Shown one piece after another: positions 1-8,207 of a stretch of 61,101 nucleotides of DNA. Source of the DNA: Dehalobacter sp. GTDB lineage: Bacteria; Bacillota; Desulfitobacteriia; Desulfitobacteriales; Syntrophobotulaceae. The notes beneath the pieces were generated by a model. That model was not told the origin of the DNA, searched no databases, and saw only the letters and a list, made by a program, of their open reading frames with translations. The stretch covers positions 1 through 61,101 of the forward strand of contig JAMPIU010000005.1 in assembly GCA_023667845.1 (NCBI GenBank), given 5' to 3'. Each line of letters starts with the position of its first letter. Within the stretch, counting starts at the first letter, position 1. Position numbers and translations under genes: made by a program.

Positions 1-605
1 AAGCAGAGGTCAAACCGCCTGATTTTAAAACGCTTGATGCAATTTTAGTCACCCATGGTCATGACGATCATTTGGGAGATGCGGTCGAACTGGCCAGGCT
101 GACCGGGGCAGTCCTGATCTCCAATTTTGAATTATGCCGGTATGCGGAGACCTTTGGGGTGAGGGTTCATTCCATGCATATCGGGGGTAAGCACGTCTTT
201 CCGTTTGGAACTGTAAAGCTGACTCAGGCCGTTCATGGTTCCGGGATCGAGCAGGCTGACGGAACCTGTCTGTATGGTGGTTTGGCCTGCGGTTTTCTGC
301 TTCAGCTCGAGGGCAAGCAGCTTTACCATGCCGGGGATACCGGTTTGTTCGGGGATATGAAGCTTATTGGCAGCCTGACGGAAATCGATCTGGCTATGCT
401 GCCGATCGGGGATAATTTTGTGATGGGGCCGGAAGATGCGGCCGAAGCAGCTCAGATGCTCCAGGCCAAAGTCGTGGTTCCGATGCATTACAATACATTT
501 GAGGAAGAACAGCAGGATGCCAAGGCCTTTCTCGCGCTGCTAAGCAGAAAAGCACCGGAGAGCAAGGGAATGATTCTTGAGCCGGGACAGTATATGAAGT
601 TGTAG
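1..605 (+). CDS. Metal-dependent hydrolase, metallo-beta-lactamase fold (UPF0173/YtkL-like), 5' truncated
   Basis: The reading frame is open from base 3 to the stop at 603-605, so the gene starts left of the window. About 200 residues are visible. The metal-binding signature THGHDDHLGD (HxHxDH) lies at bases 51-80. A later GDTGLFGDM segment and a C-terminal PMHYNTF supply further metal-ligand positions, as in the UPF0173 / YtkL group of small metallo-beta-lactamase-fold hydrolases. These are cytosolic, usually have two metals, and have no agreed substrate. A TTG at 72 could be mistaken for a start, but it lies after the HxHxDH motif, so it is internal. A short terminator-like hairpin follows about 120 bases downstream. 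The fold is secure; the substrate is unknown. Confidence 0.85.
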   Translation, partial: AEVKPPDFKTLDAILVTHGHDDHLGDAVELARLTGAVLISNFELCRYAETFGVRVHSMHIGGKHVFPFGTVKLTQAVHGSGIEQADGTCLYGGLACGFLLQLEGKQLYHAGDTGLFGDMKLIGSLTEIDLAMLPIGDNFVMGPEDAAEAAQMLQAKVVVPMHYNTFEEEQQDAKAFLALLSRKAPESKGMILEPGQYMKL

Positions 606-726
606 AATCTAAAGGGCATTAATGCAGCGCAGAATCATATCAAGAAAGCTGGAAGACAAAGCAAATTTATGATATAAAAACCGATATTGATCATAAGATT
701 AGACAGATAGATATGTTTCAAAGAAA

Positions 727-752
727 ATCCTGTAACCTTACAGGATATTTTT
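727..752 (+). terminator. Rho-independent terminator-like hairpin
   Basis: A 7-bp stem TCCTGTA / TACAGGA with a four-base loop is followed by a run rich in T (TATTTTTT). It lies between the hydrolase stop and the next small gene and probably ends the hydrolase transcript. Confidence 0.65.
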
Positions 753-795
753 TGCTTTTCAGGGCAAAAATAGACTGTAAGGAGATGAAAACAGA

Positions 796-930
796 ATGAG
801 AACCAAAGATTGCGCGAAAGAATGCATTTATGCTGTGGACGGCGTCTGCCGTCTGGAAAACAACCATGGGCTGAAAACTCCCGAATGCCCCAACCGGGAC
901 GGTTCACTGGCCGCAGTCTCCATACTCTGA
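796..930 (+). CDS. Small cysteine-containing protein, 44 aa, unknown function
   Basis: An ATG at 796 sits behind a GGAG motif at 781-784 (a somewhat long spacing) and gives a 44-residue protein starting MRTKDCAKECIYAVDGVC. Four cysteines (residues 6, 10, 18 and 31) in a short soluble protein suggest a metal or zinc-knuckle site. Similar tiny Cys-rich proteins occur beside spore-protein genes in Peptococcaceae, but I know no function for them. It is 16 bases upstream of the SASP-like gene and may be co-transcribed with it. The call rests on the ribosome site, the spacing and the non-random Cys pattern. Confidence 0.5.
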   Translation: MRTKDCAKECIYAVDGVCRLENNHGLKTPECPNRDGSLAAVSIL

Positions 931-946
931 ACAGGAGCGTTAAAGC

Positions 947-1165
947 ATGAGAGAAAACATCACCAAGAAAAACACAGGCAATACGAAAAAAAAGGATAAC
1001 AGGAAGAAGAGACCAGACTTCATTGAGGAAATGAAAATGGAGATTGCTTCGGAACTTGGCATCATCCAGCAGGTCCAAAACGAGGGCTGGGATTCCCTGT
1101 CTCCGAGAATTTCCGGGAAAATAGGCGGAAAGTTGTCTCAAAGATTAAAACGGATCAATAAATAA
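947..1165 (+). CDS. Small acid-soluble spore protein, alpha/beta type, divergent (SspF-like)
   Basis: A 72-residue, very basic protein. The N-terminal third is Lys/Arg/Asn-rich (KKKDNRKKRP). The rest carries the alpha/beta SASP pattern: an MEIASELGI segment (residues about 31-39), which fits the germination-protease cleavage region, then NEGWDSLSPRISGKIGGKLSQRLKR (shown here only as a pattern), matching the GW...L..R..G..GG...R consensus. Alpha/beta SASPs coat DNA in the dormant spore and are degraded at germination. The long basic extension is unusual and nearer to the SspF-like minor forms. A strong hairpin starts 30 bases after the stop. Confidence 0.75.
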   Translation: MRENITKKNTGNTKKKDNRKKRPDFIEEMKMEIASELGIIQQVQNEGWDSLSPRISGKIGGKLSQRLKRINK

Positions 1166-1195
1166 AAACTACTATATAACAACAATTAGTTCAAA

Positions 1196-1247
1196 GCCTC
1201 ACCATGTGATATAATTAATGAAAAAAACAGGTGAGGCGTTTTTATTT
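1196..1247 (+). terminator. Rho-independent terminator of the SASP gene, overlapping the next gene's ribosome site
   Basis: Perfect 8-bp arms GCCTCACC (1196-1203) and GGTGAGGC (1230-1237) are followed by GTTTTTATTT. The 3' arm GGTGAGG also serves as the ribosome-binding site of the TTG start at 1246, and the T-tract runs into that start codon. The 26-base loop holds the promoter listed next. Confidence 0.65.
1207..1215 (+). promoter_or_regulatory. Extended -10 promoter inside the terminator loop
   Basis: TGATATAAT (TG-N-TATAAT) is a consensus extended -10 element at 1207-1215. Transcription would begin near 1222, past the left arm of the hairpin, so the downstream gene's own transcript could not form the terminator. 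No good -35 is seen; extended -10 promoters can work without one. Confidence 0.5.
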
Positions 1248-2553
1248 GACAAAGACAAAGCATCAGCAGATTCTTAATTTTATTGAGGATCTCGACATAG
1301 GGAGCAAGGTATCAGTCCGGTTTATTGCCAAAGAGCTTGATGTCAGCGAAGGGACTGCTTACCGCGCAATTAAAGAAGCGGAGAACAAAGGGTTTGTCCG
1401 TTCGATCCCGAAGGTTGGGACACTGCGGATTGAAGGCGTCAAAGAAAAACAGATTGAAGATCTTACGCTTCAGGAAGTAGCCCAAATCGTGGAAGGGCTT
1501 GTTATCTGCGGAGAGAACAGGCTGACGGAATGTCCGAATAAGTTTATTATTGCGGCGATGGAACTGAAAGATTTAGCGCGTTATCTGGAAGAAGGCGCGC
1601 TCTGTATCGTCGGCAACAGGACAGATGCCCAGCTCCTTGCCTTGAAAAATAATGTTCCTTTGCTTATTTCCGGAGGCCCGGGACCTACGGAAGAGGTCGT
1701 GGCGCTGGCCAAGAGCCTGAATTCGGTGATTATCATTTCCCCGTATGACACCTTCGTAGTTACGACGATGATCAACCGGGCGCTTTTTGACAGGCTCATC
1801 GGCAAGGAACTATTGCTCATTGAAGATATCATGGTTAAGGATGCGAAGGTTCTGGAAGACAGTGCTACGATCGGAGACTGGTATAAGCTTTCGCAAAAGA
1901 CCGGACACAGCCGCTTCCCGGTCATCGATAGCCAGCATAACCTACTCGGTATTGTGACCGCGGTCGATGTCGCCGGCGAAGGCGTCGAGGTCAAGATCAC
2001 CAAAGTCATGAACAGGAATCCGCTGACCGTCGGAAGAGACGATCCGGTTACCCATATCTCCCGCAAAATGGTCTGGGAGGGCTGGGAGATTGCGCCCGTA
2101 CTTGAAAACGGCAAGCTGATCGGAATCATAAGCTTGCAGGATGTACTCGAGGCTTTTCAGCAGATCCAAAAGCAGCCTCAGTTCGGCGAGACCGTGGATA
2201 ATCTGGTTTTAAGCGGCTTTGGTTATGTGGAAGAGTCTGAATACCTGACCATTCGGGGCGAAATCACGCAGTTTATGGTGAATGAATTTGGTTCAGCCAG
2301 CTGCGGTGTTCTGGTAACCCTGATGAATACGGCGGGTTACATTGCGCTCCGAAAAAAATACCGCTTGGATGCGATCACAGAAAATTTCAGCTTTTATCAG
2401 TTCCATCCGGTTCCGGCCGGAACAGTCGTCAGCATTTCGGCCAGACTGTTGCTCGTAACAAAAAAGAACTGCAATATTGAGATTGAAGTTTTCAACGATA
2501 ACGGAGTCCTGGCTAAAGGGATGATGACAGCCCGGATGGGGGATAAAAGATAG
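1246..2553 (+). CDS. ytoI: HTH-DRTGG-CBS-hotdog multidomain regulator (YtoI family)
   Basis: A 435-residue protein. I chose TTG 1246 (MTKTKHQQILNFIEDL) over GTG 1231 because GGTGAGG at 1230-1236 is a ribosome site with proper spacing for 1246. Domains in order: winged HTH (about 1-60, EGTAYRAIKEAENKGFV), DRTGG domain (about 70-185), a pair of CBS domains (about 195-310, with SRFPVIDSQHNLLGIVT and ISLQDVLEAF), and a C-terminal hotdog/thioesterase-like domain (about 320-435). This is the order of B. subtilis YtoI. CBS and DRTGG domains typically bind adenine nucleotides, so a nucleotide-sensing DNA-binding role is likely, but the targets are unknown. The gene lies just upstream of dnaE, as ytoI does near dnaE in Bacillus. 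Confidence 0.85.
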   Translation: MTKTKHQQILNFIEDLDIGSKVSVRFIAKELDVSEGTAYRAIKEAENKGFVRSIPKVGTLRIEGVKEKQIEDLTLQEVAQIVEGLVICGENRLTECPNKFIIAAMELKDLARYLEEGALCIVGNRTDAQLLALKNNVPLLISGGPGPTEEVVALAKSLNSVIIISPYDTFVVTTMINRALFDRLIGKELLLIEDIMVKDAKVLEDSATIGDWYKLSQKTGHSRFPVIDSQHNLLGIVTAVDVAGEGVEVKITKVMNRNPLTVGRDDPVTHISRKMVWEGWEIAPVLENGKLIGIISLQDVLEAFQQIQKQPQFGETVDNLVLSGFGYVEESEYLTIRGEITQFMVNEFGSASCGVLVTLMNTAGYIALRKKYRLDAITENFSFYQFHPVPAGTVVSISARLLLVTKKNCNIEIEVFNDNGVLAKGMMTARMGDKR

Positions 2554-2556
2554 GCT

Positions 2557-5500
2557 ATGTTCACACATCTTCATGTTCATACCGAATACAGCCTTCTGGA
2601 CGGCGCGGCCAGAATCAATGACCTTGTGCATTCCGCTGCCGAGCTGGAAATGCCGGCGCTCGCGATCACTGATCACGGCGTGATGTACGGCGTGCTGGAT
2701 TTTTATAAAGCCTGCGGCAAACAGGGAATTAAGCCTATCATCGGCTGTGAGATCTATATGGCTCCGGGAAAAAGAACGGAACGGGTTCTCGGCAAAGATG
2801 ACAAGAACTATCATCTGGTCCTTCTTGCCGAAACGAACGAGGGCTATCAGAACCTGGTGAAAATTGTCTCGCAGGCCAACGTGGACGGCTTTTATTACAA
2901 ACCCAGGGCCGACAAGGAGCTTTTACAGCAGCACAGTAAAGGTTTAATTGCACTGAGCGCCTGTCTGGGCGGAGAGATCCCGGAGTACCTGATGCAGGAC
3001 AATCCGGCCAGAGCCAGAGCGGCGGCGATGGAGTATCTTGATATTTTTGGTCCGGAACACTTTTATCTGGAGCTGCAGGATCATGGCATCACCGATCAGA
3101 GAAAAGTTAATGCCGGCCTCTGGGACCTGCACCGGGAGACGCGGATTCCGCTGCTCGCGACCAACGATGTCCATTATATCCGGAAAGAAGATGCGTCGGT
3201 TCAGGATATCCTGCTGTGCATCCAGACCGGAAAGACGCTGGCCGACAGCTCCAGGATGAGCTTTGAGGGCAGCGAGTATTATCTGAAAAGCAAGCAGGAG
3301 ATGAATTTGCTTTTTGGGGAGACGCCCGAGGTTTTACGCCAGACGAATGAGATTGCGGAGCGCTGCAACGTCAGCTTTTCGTTTGGCCAGCATTATCTGC
3401 CGGTGTACGAGGTTCCGGAGGGCTGCACCTTGGACGAGTACCTGCGGGAATTATGCTGGAAGGCGTTCCCGGTGTTCTACCCCGATGCAACGCCGGAACA
3501 GCGCGAGCGGCTGGAATATGAGCTTGGGATTATTACCCAGACTGGTTTTTCCGGGTATTTTCTGATTGTGTCCGATTTCTGCCGGTATGCCCGGGAGCAT
3601 GATGTTGCGGTCGGTCCGGGGCGTGGTTCGGCAGCTGCGAGCATGGTTGCGTACTTGCTCGGCATCACCTCCGTGGAGCCGTTGCGCCATGATCTTCTTT
3701 TTGAACGTTTTTTAAATCCGGAAAGGATTTCGATGCCGGATATTGACATCGACTTTGACCCGGAAGGCCGGGAAAAAGTCATCAAATATGTGACGGAAAA
3801 GTATGGGGAAGAGAAAGTCTGCCAGATTATTACGTTTGGTACCATGGGTGCCAAGGGCGTGCTGAGGGATGTCGGAAGAGTCCTGAATATACCGCTCAGC
3901 AAAGTCGATAAAGTTGCCAAAGCTGTTCCATTCGAACTGGGCATGACGCTGGAAAGGGCGCTGACCGTTTCTCCGGAGCTGCAGAAAATGGTTAGGGAAG
4001 AAGAGGAAATCAAAAGGCTCTATGAGATTTCAAAATCGCTGGAGGGGATGCCGAGGCATGCTTCCACGCATGCTGCCGGCGTCGTGATTGCCAGGGATGA
4101 ATTGACCAGTTACCTTCCGCTTCAGAAAACTTCCGACGGGCTGCTGATGACCCAGTTCCCGATGAAATTGGTCGAGGAGATCGGACTGCTGAAAATGGAT
4201 TTCCTGGGCTTGCGGAACCTGACGATCCTGACCAAAGCCCAGGCGAATATTGGGAAAACCCGCGGTATCCGGCTTGATCTGAATCATTTGCCGCTGGATG
4301 ACCAAGCGACCTATCAACTGCTTTCCGAAGGGAACAGCACAGGCGTATTTCAGCTGGAAAGCGGCGGCATGCGGGCTATCTTAAAAGATTTGAAGCCCAG
4401 TTGTTTTGAAGATATTATTGCTGTGCTCGCTCTGTACCGTCCTGGTCCGATGGAACAGATTCCGGAGTTCGTGCGCCGAAAGCATGGCGGGCAGATCAAG
4501 GTCCTGCATCAGAAAATGGAAGAAATTTTAAGACCGACGTACGGGATTATCGTCTATCAGGAACAGGTCATGCAGATTGCCCAGAATCTTGGCGGATACT
4601 CTCTTGGACGAGCAGATCTTCTGCGCAGGGCCATGGGGAAAAAAGACAAGAAAATCATGGCCGAAGAAAGGCAGAACTTTATCTATGGCCTGCAGGACAG
4701 CGGCGGCGAATGGATTGTGCCGGGAGCGCTCCGTCTGGGTATAGGTGAAAAGGAAGCCGAAGAGATTTTTGATCTGATGGCCAAATTTGCCGAGTACGGA
4801 TTCAATAAGGGCCACGCTACGGCTTATGCGATGATCTCTTACCAGACAGCCTATCTAAAAGCGAATTATCCGCTGGAATACACCGCGGCGCTGCTGAGTT
4901 CCGTGATCGGCGCATCAGATAAAGTCACTTTTTATATTCAGGAGGCCAGGAGCAGTGGCATTGAGATTCTGCCGCCCGATGTCCAGTACAGTTACCGGGA
5001 TTTTACCATTGAACACGGAGCGATACGTTTTGGACTCGAGGCGATCCGCAATGTCGGGACACAGGTGGTTGACAGGATCATCGCCGAAAGAGAGAACGGC
5101 CCGTTTACCTCATTTTATGATTTTATTGTACGCATGGATGCTAAAGTTCTGAACAAACGAACCCTGGAAAGTCTGATTAAGGCCGGCGCATTTCAGTCAC
5201 TGTGCAGCCGCGCTCAGGCTATGAAAGTCCTGGATCAGGCCCTGGAGCTGGCCCAGAACCGGCAAAAGGACAGCGAATCCGGCCAGATGTCTTTGTTTGA
5301 TCTCGATCAGGACCTCGATGAAGGGCTGGTTATGCCTGAAATACCGGAATTCAGCGAGAACGAGATCCTGAAGATGGAGAGGGAGTATATCGGTATATAT
5401 CTCACAGCCCATCCGCTTTATTCCGTGAATGACCTGCTCAGGAAAATCACGAGTTCAGAAATTGCGGCCTGTCTCGAAAATACGGAAGAAAAAAAGGTCA

Positions 5501-5970
5501 TTCTGGGTGGGATAATAAATTCTTATCGGCAAACAATAACGAAAAAAGGGGAAATGATGGCTACCTTCTTACTGGAGGATCTGACCGGAACGATTGAGGT
5601 TCTGGTATTTCCCAGATTGTTTCCGGAAGTTGTCAGGATGGACAACGACCATATTGTGGTTGTTCACGGTCGTTATTATGTGAATGAAGATGAAAAGAAA
5701 ATATTTGCTGAAAAAGTTCTGCCAATCGAGGAATGCAGCGTCAAACCGGATAAATTGTTTCTGAAGATTCCAAGCAATCAGGATACGGAACTGACCGATA
5801 AGATCCTGGCGGTCCTTGGGGCATTTCGCGGAACGCATCCTGTCTATTTCTTTTGCCAGGATAATAAGAAGACCTTTGAGATAAGTCCAAATTATTTTGT
5901 CAGGCCATCTGAAGAGCTTGACAGGGTGCTTATTGCGCTTTTGGGAAATGATCAGGTAAGATGGCAATAA
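2557..5970 (+). CDS. dnaE: DNA polymerase III alpha subunit (DnaE)
   Basis: A 1137-residue C-family replicative polymerase starting three bases after the ytoI stop. The N-terminal PHP domain begins at HLHVHTEYSLLDG. The palm carries the catalytic aspartates in PDIDIDFDPEGR (about residues 393-404), preceded by GPGRGSAAASMV. Fingers and helix-hairpin-helix regions follow (FNKGHATAYAMISYQTAYLK). An OB-fold lies near residue 980 (LLEDLTGTIEVLVFPRLF). The length is typical of the DnaE1/DnaE3-like enzymes of Clostridia. It polymerises DNA in the replisome; a separate PolC may exist elsewhere in the genome. Start ATG 2557 is the only sensible one before the PHP motif. Confidence 0.97.
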   Translation: MFTHLHVHTEYSLLDGAARINDLVHSAAELEMPALAITDHGVMYGVLDFYKACGKQGIKPIIGCEIYMAPGKRTERVLGKDDKNYHLVLLAETNEGYQNLVKIVSQANVDGFYYKPRADKELLQQHSKGLIALSACLGGEIPEYLMQDNPARARAAAMEYLDIFGPEHFYLELQDHGITDQRKVNAGLWDLHRETRIPLLATNDVHYIRKEDASVQDILLCIQTGKTLADSSRMSFEGSEYYLKSKQEMNLLFGETPEVLRQTNEIAERCNVSFSFGQHYLPVYEVPEGCTLDEYLRELCWKAFPVFYPDATPEQRERLEYELGIITQTGFSGYFLIVSDFCRYAREHDVAVGPGRGSAAASMVAYLLGITSVEPLRHDLLFERFLNPERISMPDIDIDFDPEGREKVIKYVTEKYGEEKVCQIITFGTMGAKGVLRDVGRVLNIPLSKVDKVAKAVPFELGMTLERALTVSPELQKMVREEEEIKRLYEISKSLEGMPRHASTHAAGVVIARDELTSYLPLQKTSDGLLMTQFPMKLVEEIGLLKMDFLGLRNLTILTKAQANIGKTRGIRLDLNHLPLDDQATYQLLSEGNSTGVFQLESGGMRAILKDLKPSCFEDIIAVLALYRPGPMEQIPEFVRRKHGGQIKVLHQKMEEILRPTYGIIVYQEQVMQIAQNLGGYSLGRADLLRRAMGKKDKKIMAEERQNFIYGLQDSGGEWIVPGALRLGIGEKEAEEIFDLMAKFAEYGFNKGHATAYAMISYQTAYLKANYPLEYTAALLSSVIGASDKVTFYIQEARSSGIEILPPDVQYSYRDFTIEHGAIRFGLEAIRNVGTQVVDRIIAERENGPFTSFYDFIVRMDAKVLNKRTLESLIKAGAFQSLCSRAQAMKVLDQALELAQNRQKDSESGQMSLFDLDQDLDEGLVMPEIPEFSENEILKMEREYIGIYLTAHPLYSVNDLLRKITSSEIAACLENTEEKKVILGGIINSYRQTITKKGEMMATFLLEDLTGTIEVLVFPRLFPEVVRMDNDHIVVVHGRYYVNEDEKKIFAEKVLPIEECSVKPDKLFLKIPSNQDTELTDKILAVLGAFRGTHPVYFFCQDNKKTFEISPNYFVRPSEELDRVLIALLGNDQVRWQ

Positions 5971-6068
5971 AAATTTGTTGGAAGAGGCAGGATATTGCCG
6001 CTTTGGGGCGAATCCCATAAATAGATTTTATGACACTAAGATATTTTCTAGACTGAAGGAGATTTTTT

Positions 6069-6554
6069 GTGCGAACTGCAATATACCCGGGGACATTCGA
6101 TCCAGTAACCAATGGACACCTTGACATCCTGCATAGAGCCATTTATCTTTTTGACCGTGTCATTGTGGCAGTAGCTTCCGAAAGTAACAAACAGACGCTT
6201 TTTTCCTTGGAAGAAAGACAGATACTGTTGAGATGCGAAACTAGCGATATGGAAAATGTTGAAGTCAAGTCTTTTGGCGGTCTGACTGTGGATTTTGCGC
6301 GTGAATGCGGAGCTATTGCGCTGATCAGAGGCTTGCGGGCCATGACTGATTTCGAATACGAATTTCAGCTGGCTTTGATGAATAAAAAGCTGGCTCCCGA
6401 CATCGAGACCGTCTTTTTAATGACAAAAAGCGAGTATTCGTTCATCAGTTCCAGCTCGATCAAATCGGCGGCAAGTCTGCAAGGAGATGTTTCAGGATTA
6501 GTTCCGCCGAATGTGGAGAAAGCAATGATTCAAAAGTATAATAAGATGGTCTAA
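6069..6554 (+). CDS. coaD: Phosphopantetheine adenylyltransferase
   Basis: A 161-residue nucleotidyltransferase of usual family length. The start is GTG 6069 behind GAAGGAG. The N-terminal YPGTFDPVTNGHLDIL contains the TxGH-type nucleotide-binding motif (TNGH). RGLRAMTDFEYEFQLA and the C-terminal YSFISSSSIK (ISSTxVR-like) complete the family signature. It catalyses the penultimate step of coenzyme A synthesis, transferring AMP from ATP to 4'-phosphopantetheine in the cytosol. coaE, for the last step, is at 22.4 kb in this window. Confidence 0.97.
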   Translation: MRTAIYPGTFDPVTNGHLDILHRAIYLFDRVIVAVASESNKQTLFSLEERQILLRCETSDMENVEVKSFGGLTVDFARECGAIALIRGLRAMTDFEYEFQLALMNKKLAPDIETVFLMTKSEYSFISSSSIKSAASLQGDVSGLVPPNVEKAMIQKYNKMV

Positions 6555-6574
6555 ATGCTATTGGAGGATAGAAT

Positions 6575-6772
6575 ATGTGGACAGTCATTTATATAGCACC
6601 AAATAAAGCAGTCGCTGAAAAATATCAAAAAGCATTTGCAGACGAAGGTATTTTAGTCCAGCTAAAAGCAGTTGGTTCACAGGAATCCACCGACGTAAGC
6701 GTCGAAATACTCGTGCCGGAGTCGGAGGCTGAGGAAGCCAACGAGATTCTGACCGGTATTATGCGTTCATAA
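6575..6772 (+). CDS. DUF2007-like small protein
   Basis: A 65-residue protein behind GGAGG, 20 bases after coaD. The pattern WTVIYIAPNKAVAEKYQKAFADEGI...EILVPESEAEEANEIL (abridged) matches the DUF2007 / putative prokaryotic signal-transducing fold, a small alpha/beta ACT-like unit. The function is not established. Proteins of this kind in Peptococcaceae often sit near central genes and are often misannotated as glutamate decarboxylase. It is likely co-transcribed with coaD. Confidence 0.65.
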   Translation: MWTVIYIAPNKAVAEKYQKAFADEGILVQLKAVGSQESTDVSVEILVPESEAEEANEILTGIMRS

Positions 6773-6882
6773 TCCAAGTTGTCTTTATCGGAGTAAAAAA
6801 TAATATGAAAATAGCCGTAAAAAAAGTGGCAATGTACTTGCGTTTTTGACGCTGATACTATAAAATAGCAAAAGTAAGGCGT

Positions 6883-6969
6883 GCCGAAGTGGCGGAATTG
6901 GCAGACGCGTCGGTCTCAAAAACCGATATCTGTGAGGATGTGCCGGTTCGACCCCGGCCTTCGGCACCA
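6883..6969 (+). tRNA. tRNA-Leu (anticodon CAA)
   Basis: The acceptor stem GCCGAAG pairs with CTTCGGC and the 3' ACCA is encoded (6966-6969). The anticodon stem TCGGT/ACCGA closes loop CTCAAAA, giving anticodon CAA (reads UUG). The long variable arm (TATCTGTGAGGATGT) and the T arm GCCGGTTCGACCCCGGC are typical of class II tRNA-Leu. Confidence 0.97.
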
Positions 6970-7030
6970 AGTAATTTAAAGGCTTAAAATATAGAAGAAC
7001 TATGAATGGTGAAAGATATACGAACATCGA

Positions 7031-7060
7031 AGCCCCGAGGGAGTAAGATCCTTCGGGGCT
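7031..7060 (+). terminator. Hairpin after tRNA-Leu, probable terminator
   Basis: AGCCCCGA (7031-7038) pairs with TCGGGGCT (7053-7060). The T-run behind it is poor on both strands, so it may be a processing or bidirectional stop between the tRNA and the convergent SASP gene. Confidence 0.45.
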
Positions 7061-7082
7061 TTCGCTGTCATGGCTGGATGAT

Positions 7083-7232
7083 TTAGATTTTACCGTTAAT
7101 GTATTCAAAGGTTTTCTTAACCATGCTACCTCCAACAGAGCCGTTTTGTCTTGCGGAGGTGTCTGGACCTAAGTTAACATTAAGCTCGCTGGCAACGCTT
7201 TGTTTGTTAACCGGCAGTTTATACTTAGCCAT
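7083..7232 (-). CDS. Small acid-soluble spore protein, alpha/beta type
   Basis: A 49-residue protein on the minus strand. ATG at 7232 is preceded by GGAGGGATATCTA, a strong ribosome site. The protein starts MAKYKLPVNKQSVASELNVN and continues TSARQNGSVGGSMVKKTFE. This is the alpha/beta SASP pattern, with SEL at the usual germination-protease site and the C-terminal TSRxNGxVGGxMVK DNA-binding block. It is shorter than the common 60-70 residues but contains both conserved blocks. It protects spore DNA and serves as an amino-acid store at outgrowth. It should be expressed only in the forespore. Confidence 0.9.
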   Translation of the reverse strand: MAKYKLPVNKQSVASELNVNLGPDTSARQNGSVGGSMVKKTFEYINGKI

Positions 7233-7538
7233 TAGATATCCCTCCTTTTTGTTTATTTATCTGTAGTATCTGCATATAGGAATAAAATACACAGGTAGTT
7301 TATTTTAATTCAGTAAGTTTTTAACATTTAGACCAGGGATTGTTCTCGGTTTGTTGTTTTGTTTGGCTGCATCCCATGAGCGGGATTGCCAGAAAGAAGC
7401 TTATTATTTTTTGCAAGCCTTATATACAACGAATTGTATATACCTGTATAAAATCAGGATTTTAGCCAAATTTTGCGTTTTGGGGCAGGAAATGAAATCT
7501 TCATAGCGAAGTAATAAAACCGGAAAGGGGGGATTGAA
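7233..7538. other. Intergenic region between divergent genes
   Basis: This 306-base AT-rich spacer separates the minus-strand SASP gene and the plus-strand hypothetical gene. It must hold both promoters (the SASP one presumably sigma-G type). I see no convincing consensus boxes, RNA motif or ORF. Confidence 0.4.
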
Positions 7539-7841
7539 ATGGAAAACCAATTTGCTGAACTGTATCATGACTTTGAGATGTATCAACACTGCCAGCTTAT
7601 CTTTTCAGAACAGGCTCCGGATGGCATAAAAATCCAGCAAATCTCTTATGATACATTTAAACCGATTAAAGATGATAACGGGATATTATACTTCCCAATG
7701 AACGAACTCGGTTTCGGGTATTTTATAACCAATAATTTTAATATTGTGAAAATGCCTTCCAAGCAGAAAAAAGTAATGTATAGGATTGAAAAAGATGGAG
7801 AAGAATACTTTTCCATTTATTTATTTGGTCCAAAGAAGTAA
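7539..7841 (+). CDS. Hypothetical protein, 100 aa
   Basis: ATG 7539 follows a strong ribosome site (GGAAAGGGGGG). The 100-residue product is soluble, mildly charged and rich in aromatic residues (LYHDFEMYQHCQLIF; LGFGYFITNNFNIV). It has no signal peptide or membrane segment. I do not recognise a family. It stands alone between the SASP gene and a long spacer with hairpins. Confidence 0.6.
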   Translation: MENQFAELYHDFEMYQHCQLIFSEQAPDGIKIQQISYDTFKPIKDDNGILYFPMNELGFGYFITNNFNIVKMPSKQKKVMYRIEKDGEEYFSIYLFGPKK

Positions 7842-8207
7842 TTGCGTGCCTTTCCGTAACCCTCACAATTACTAATTACTTTAAGTTTTTTGAGTTCTAT
7901 TGCCATAAAGAATTTAGAAAACTGCAAGTAAGTTGGCAGGTTTTACATTGTTCCAGTGTAAAACGGTTACATACTAAAAGGTAGAACAAATTTGCAATCG
8001 ACAATTCACGAATACGGGTGTTTATGATTCGGATCTGAGTCTAAACACCCGTATTTGCTGTTCATCGGACAATGGTGTATTGAGAGACGATGGATGTAAT
8101 CAAATGGTTCTTATGGTATTCTTAACATAGATGCCGGTATAAGGTTAGAGATCGGTGCAATACGCTTCAGGTTTGCTCTGGCAGTAAGCGCTGAGAGGAG
8201 TGTTTTT
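7842..8207. other. Intergenic region with two hairpins
   Basis: This 366-base region is without a gene. A short inverted repeat (GTTTTACA at 7940-7947 facing TGTAAAAC at 7957-7964) and the larger perfect stem at 8011-8055 are the only structures seen. The promoter of the 8208 gene must lie here but is not obvious. Confidence 0.4.
8011..8055. repeat. Perfect 14-bp inverted repeat
   Basis: AATACGGGTGTTTA (8011-8024) and TAAACACCCGTATT (8042-8055) are exact reverse complements around a 17-base loop. There is no T-tract on either side, so this is not a standard terminator. It could be an operator, a mobile-element end or an RNA-stability hairpin for the 7539 gene. Confidence 0.6.

Noticed and set aside
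635-1141. A 168-codon minus-strand ORF across the small spore-gene region
   Set aside because: It lies antisense to the terminator, the Cys-rich ORF and the SASP gene, has no ribosome site or family resemblance, and ends as a shadow of the plus-strand genes.
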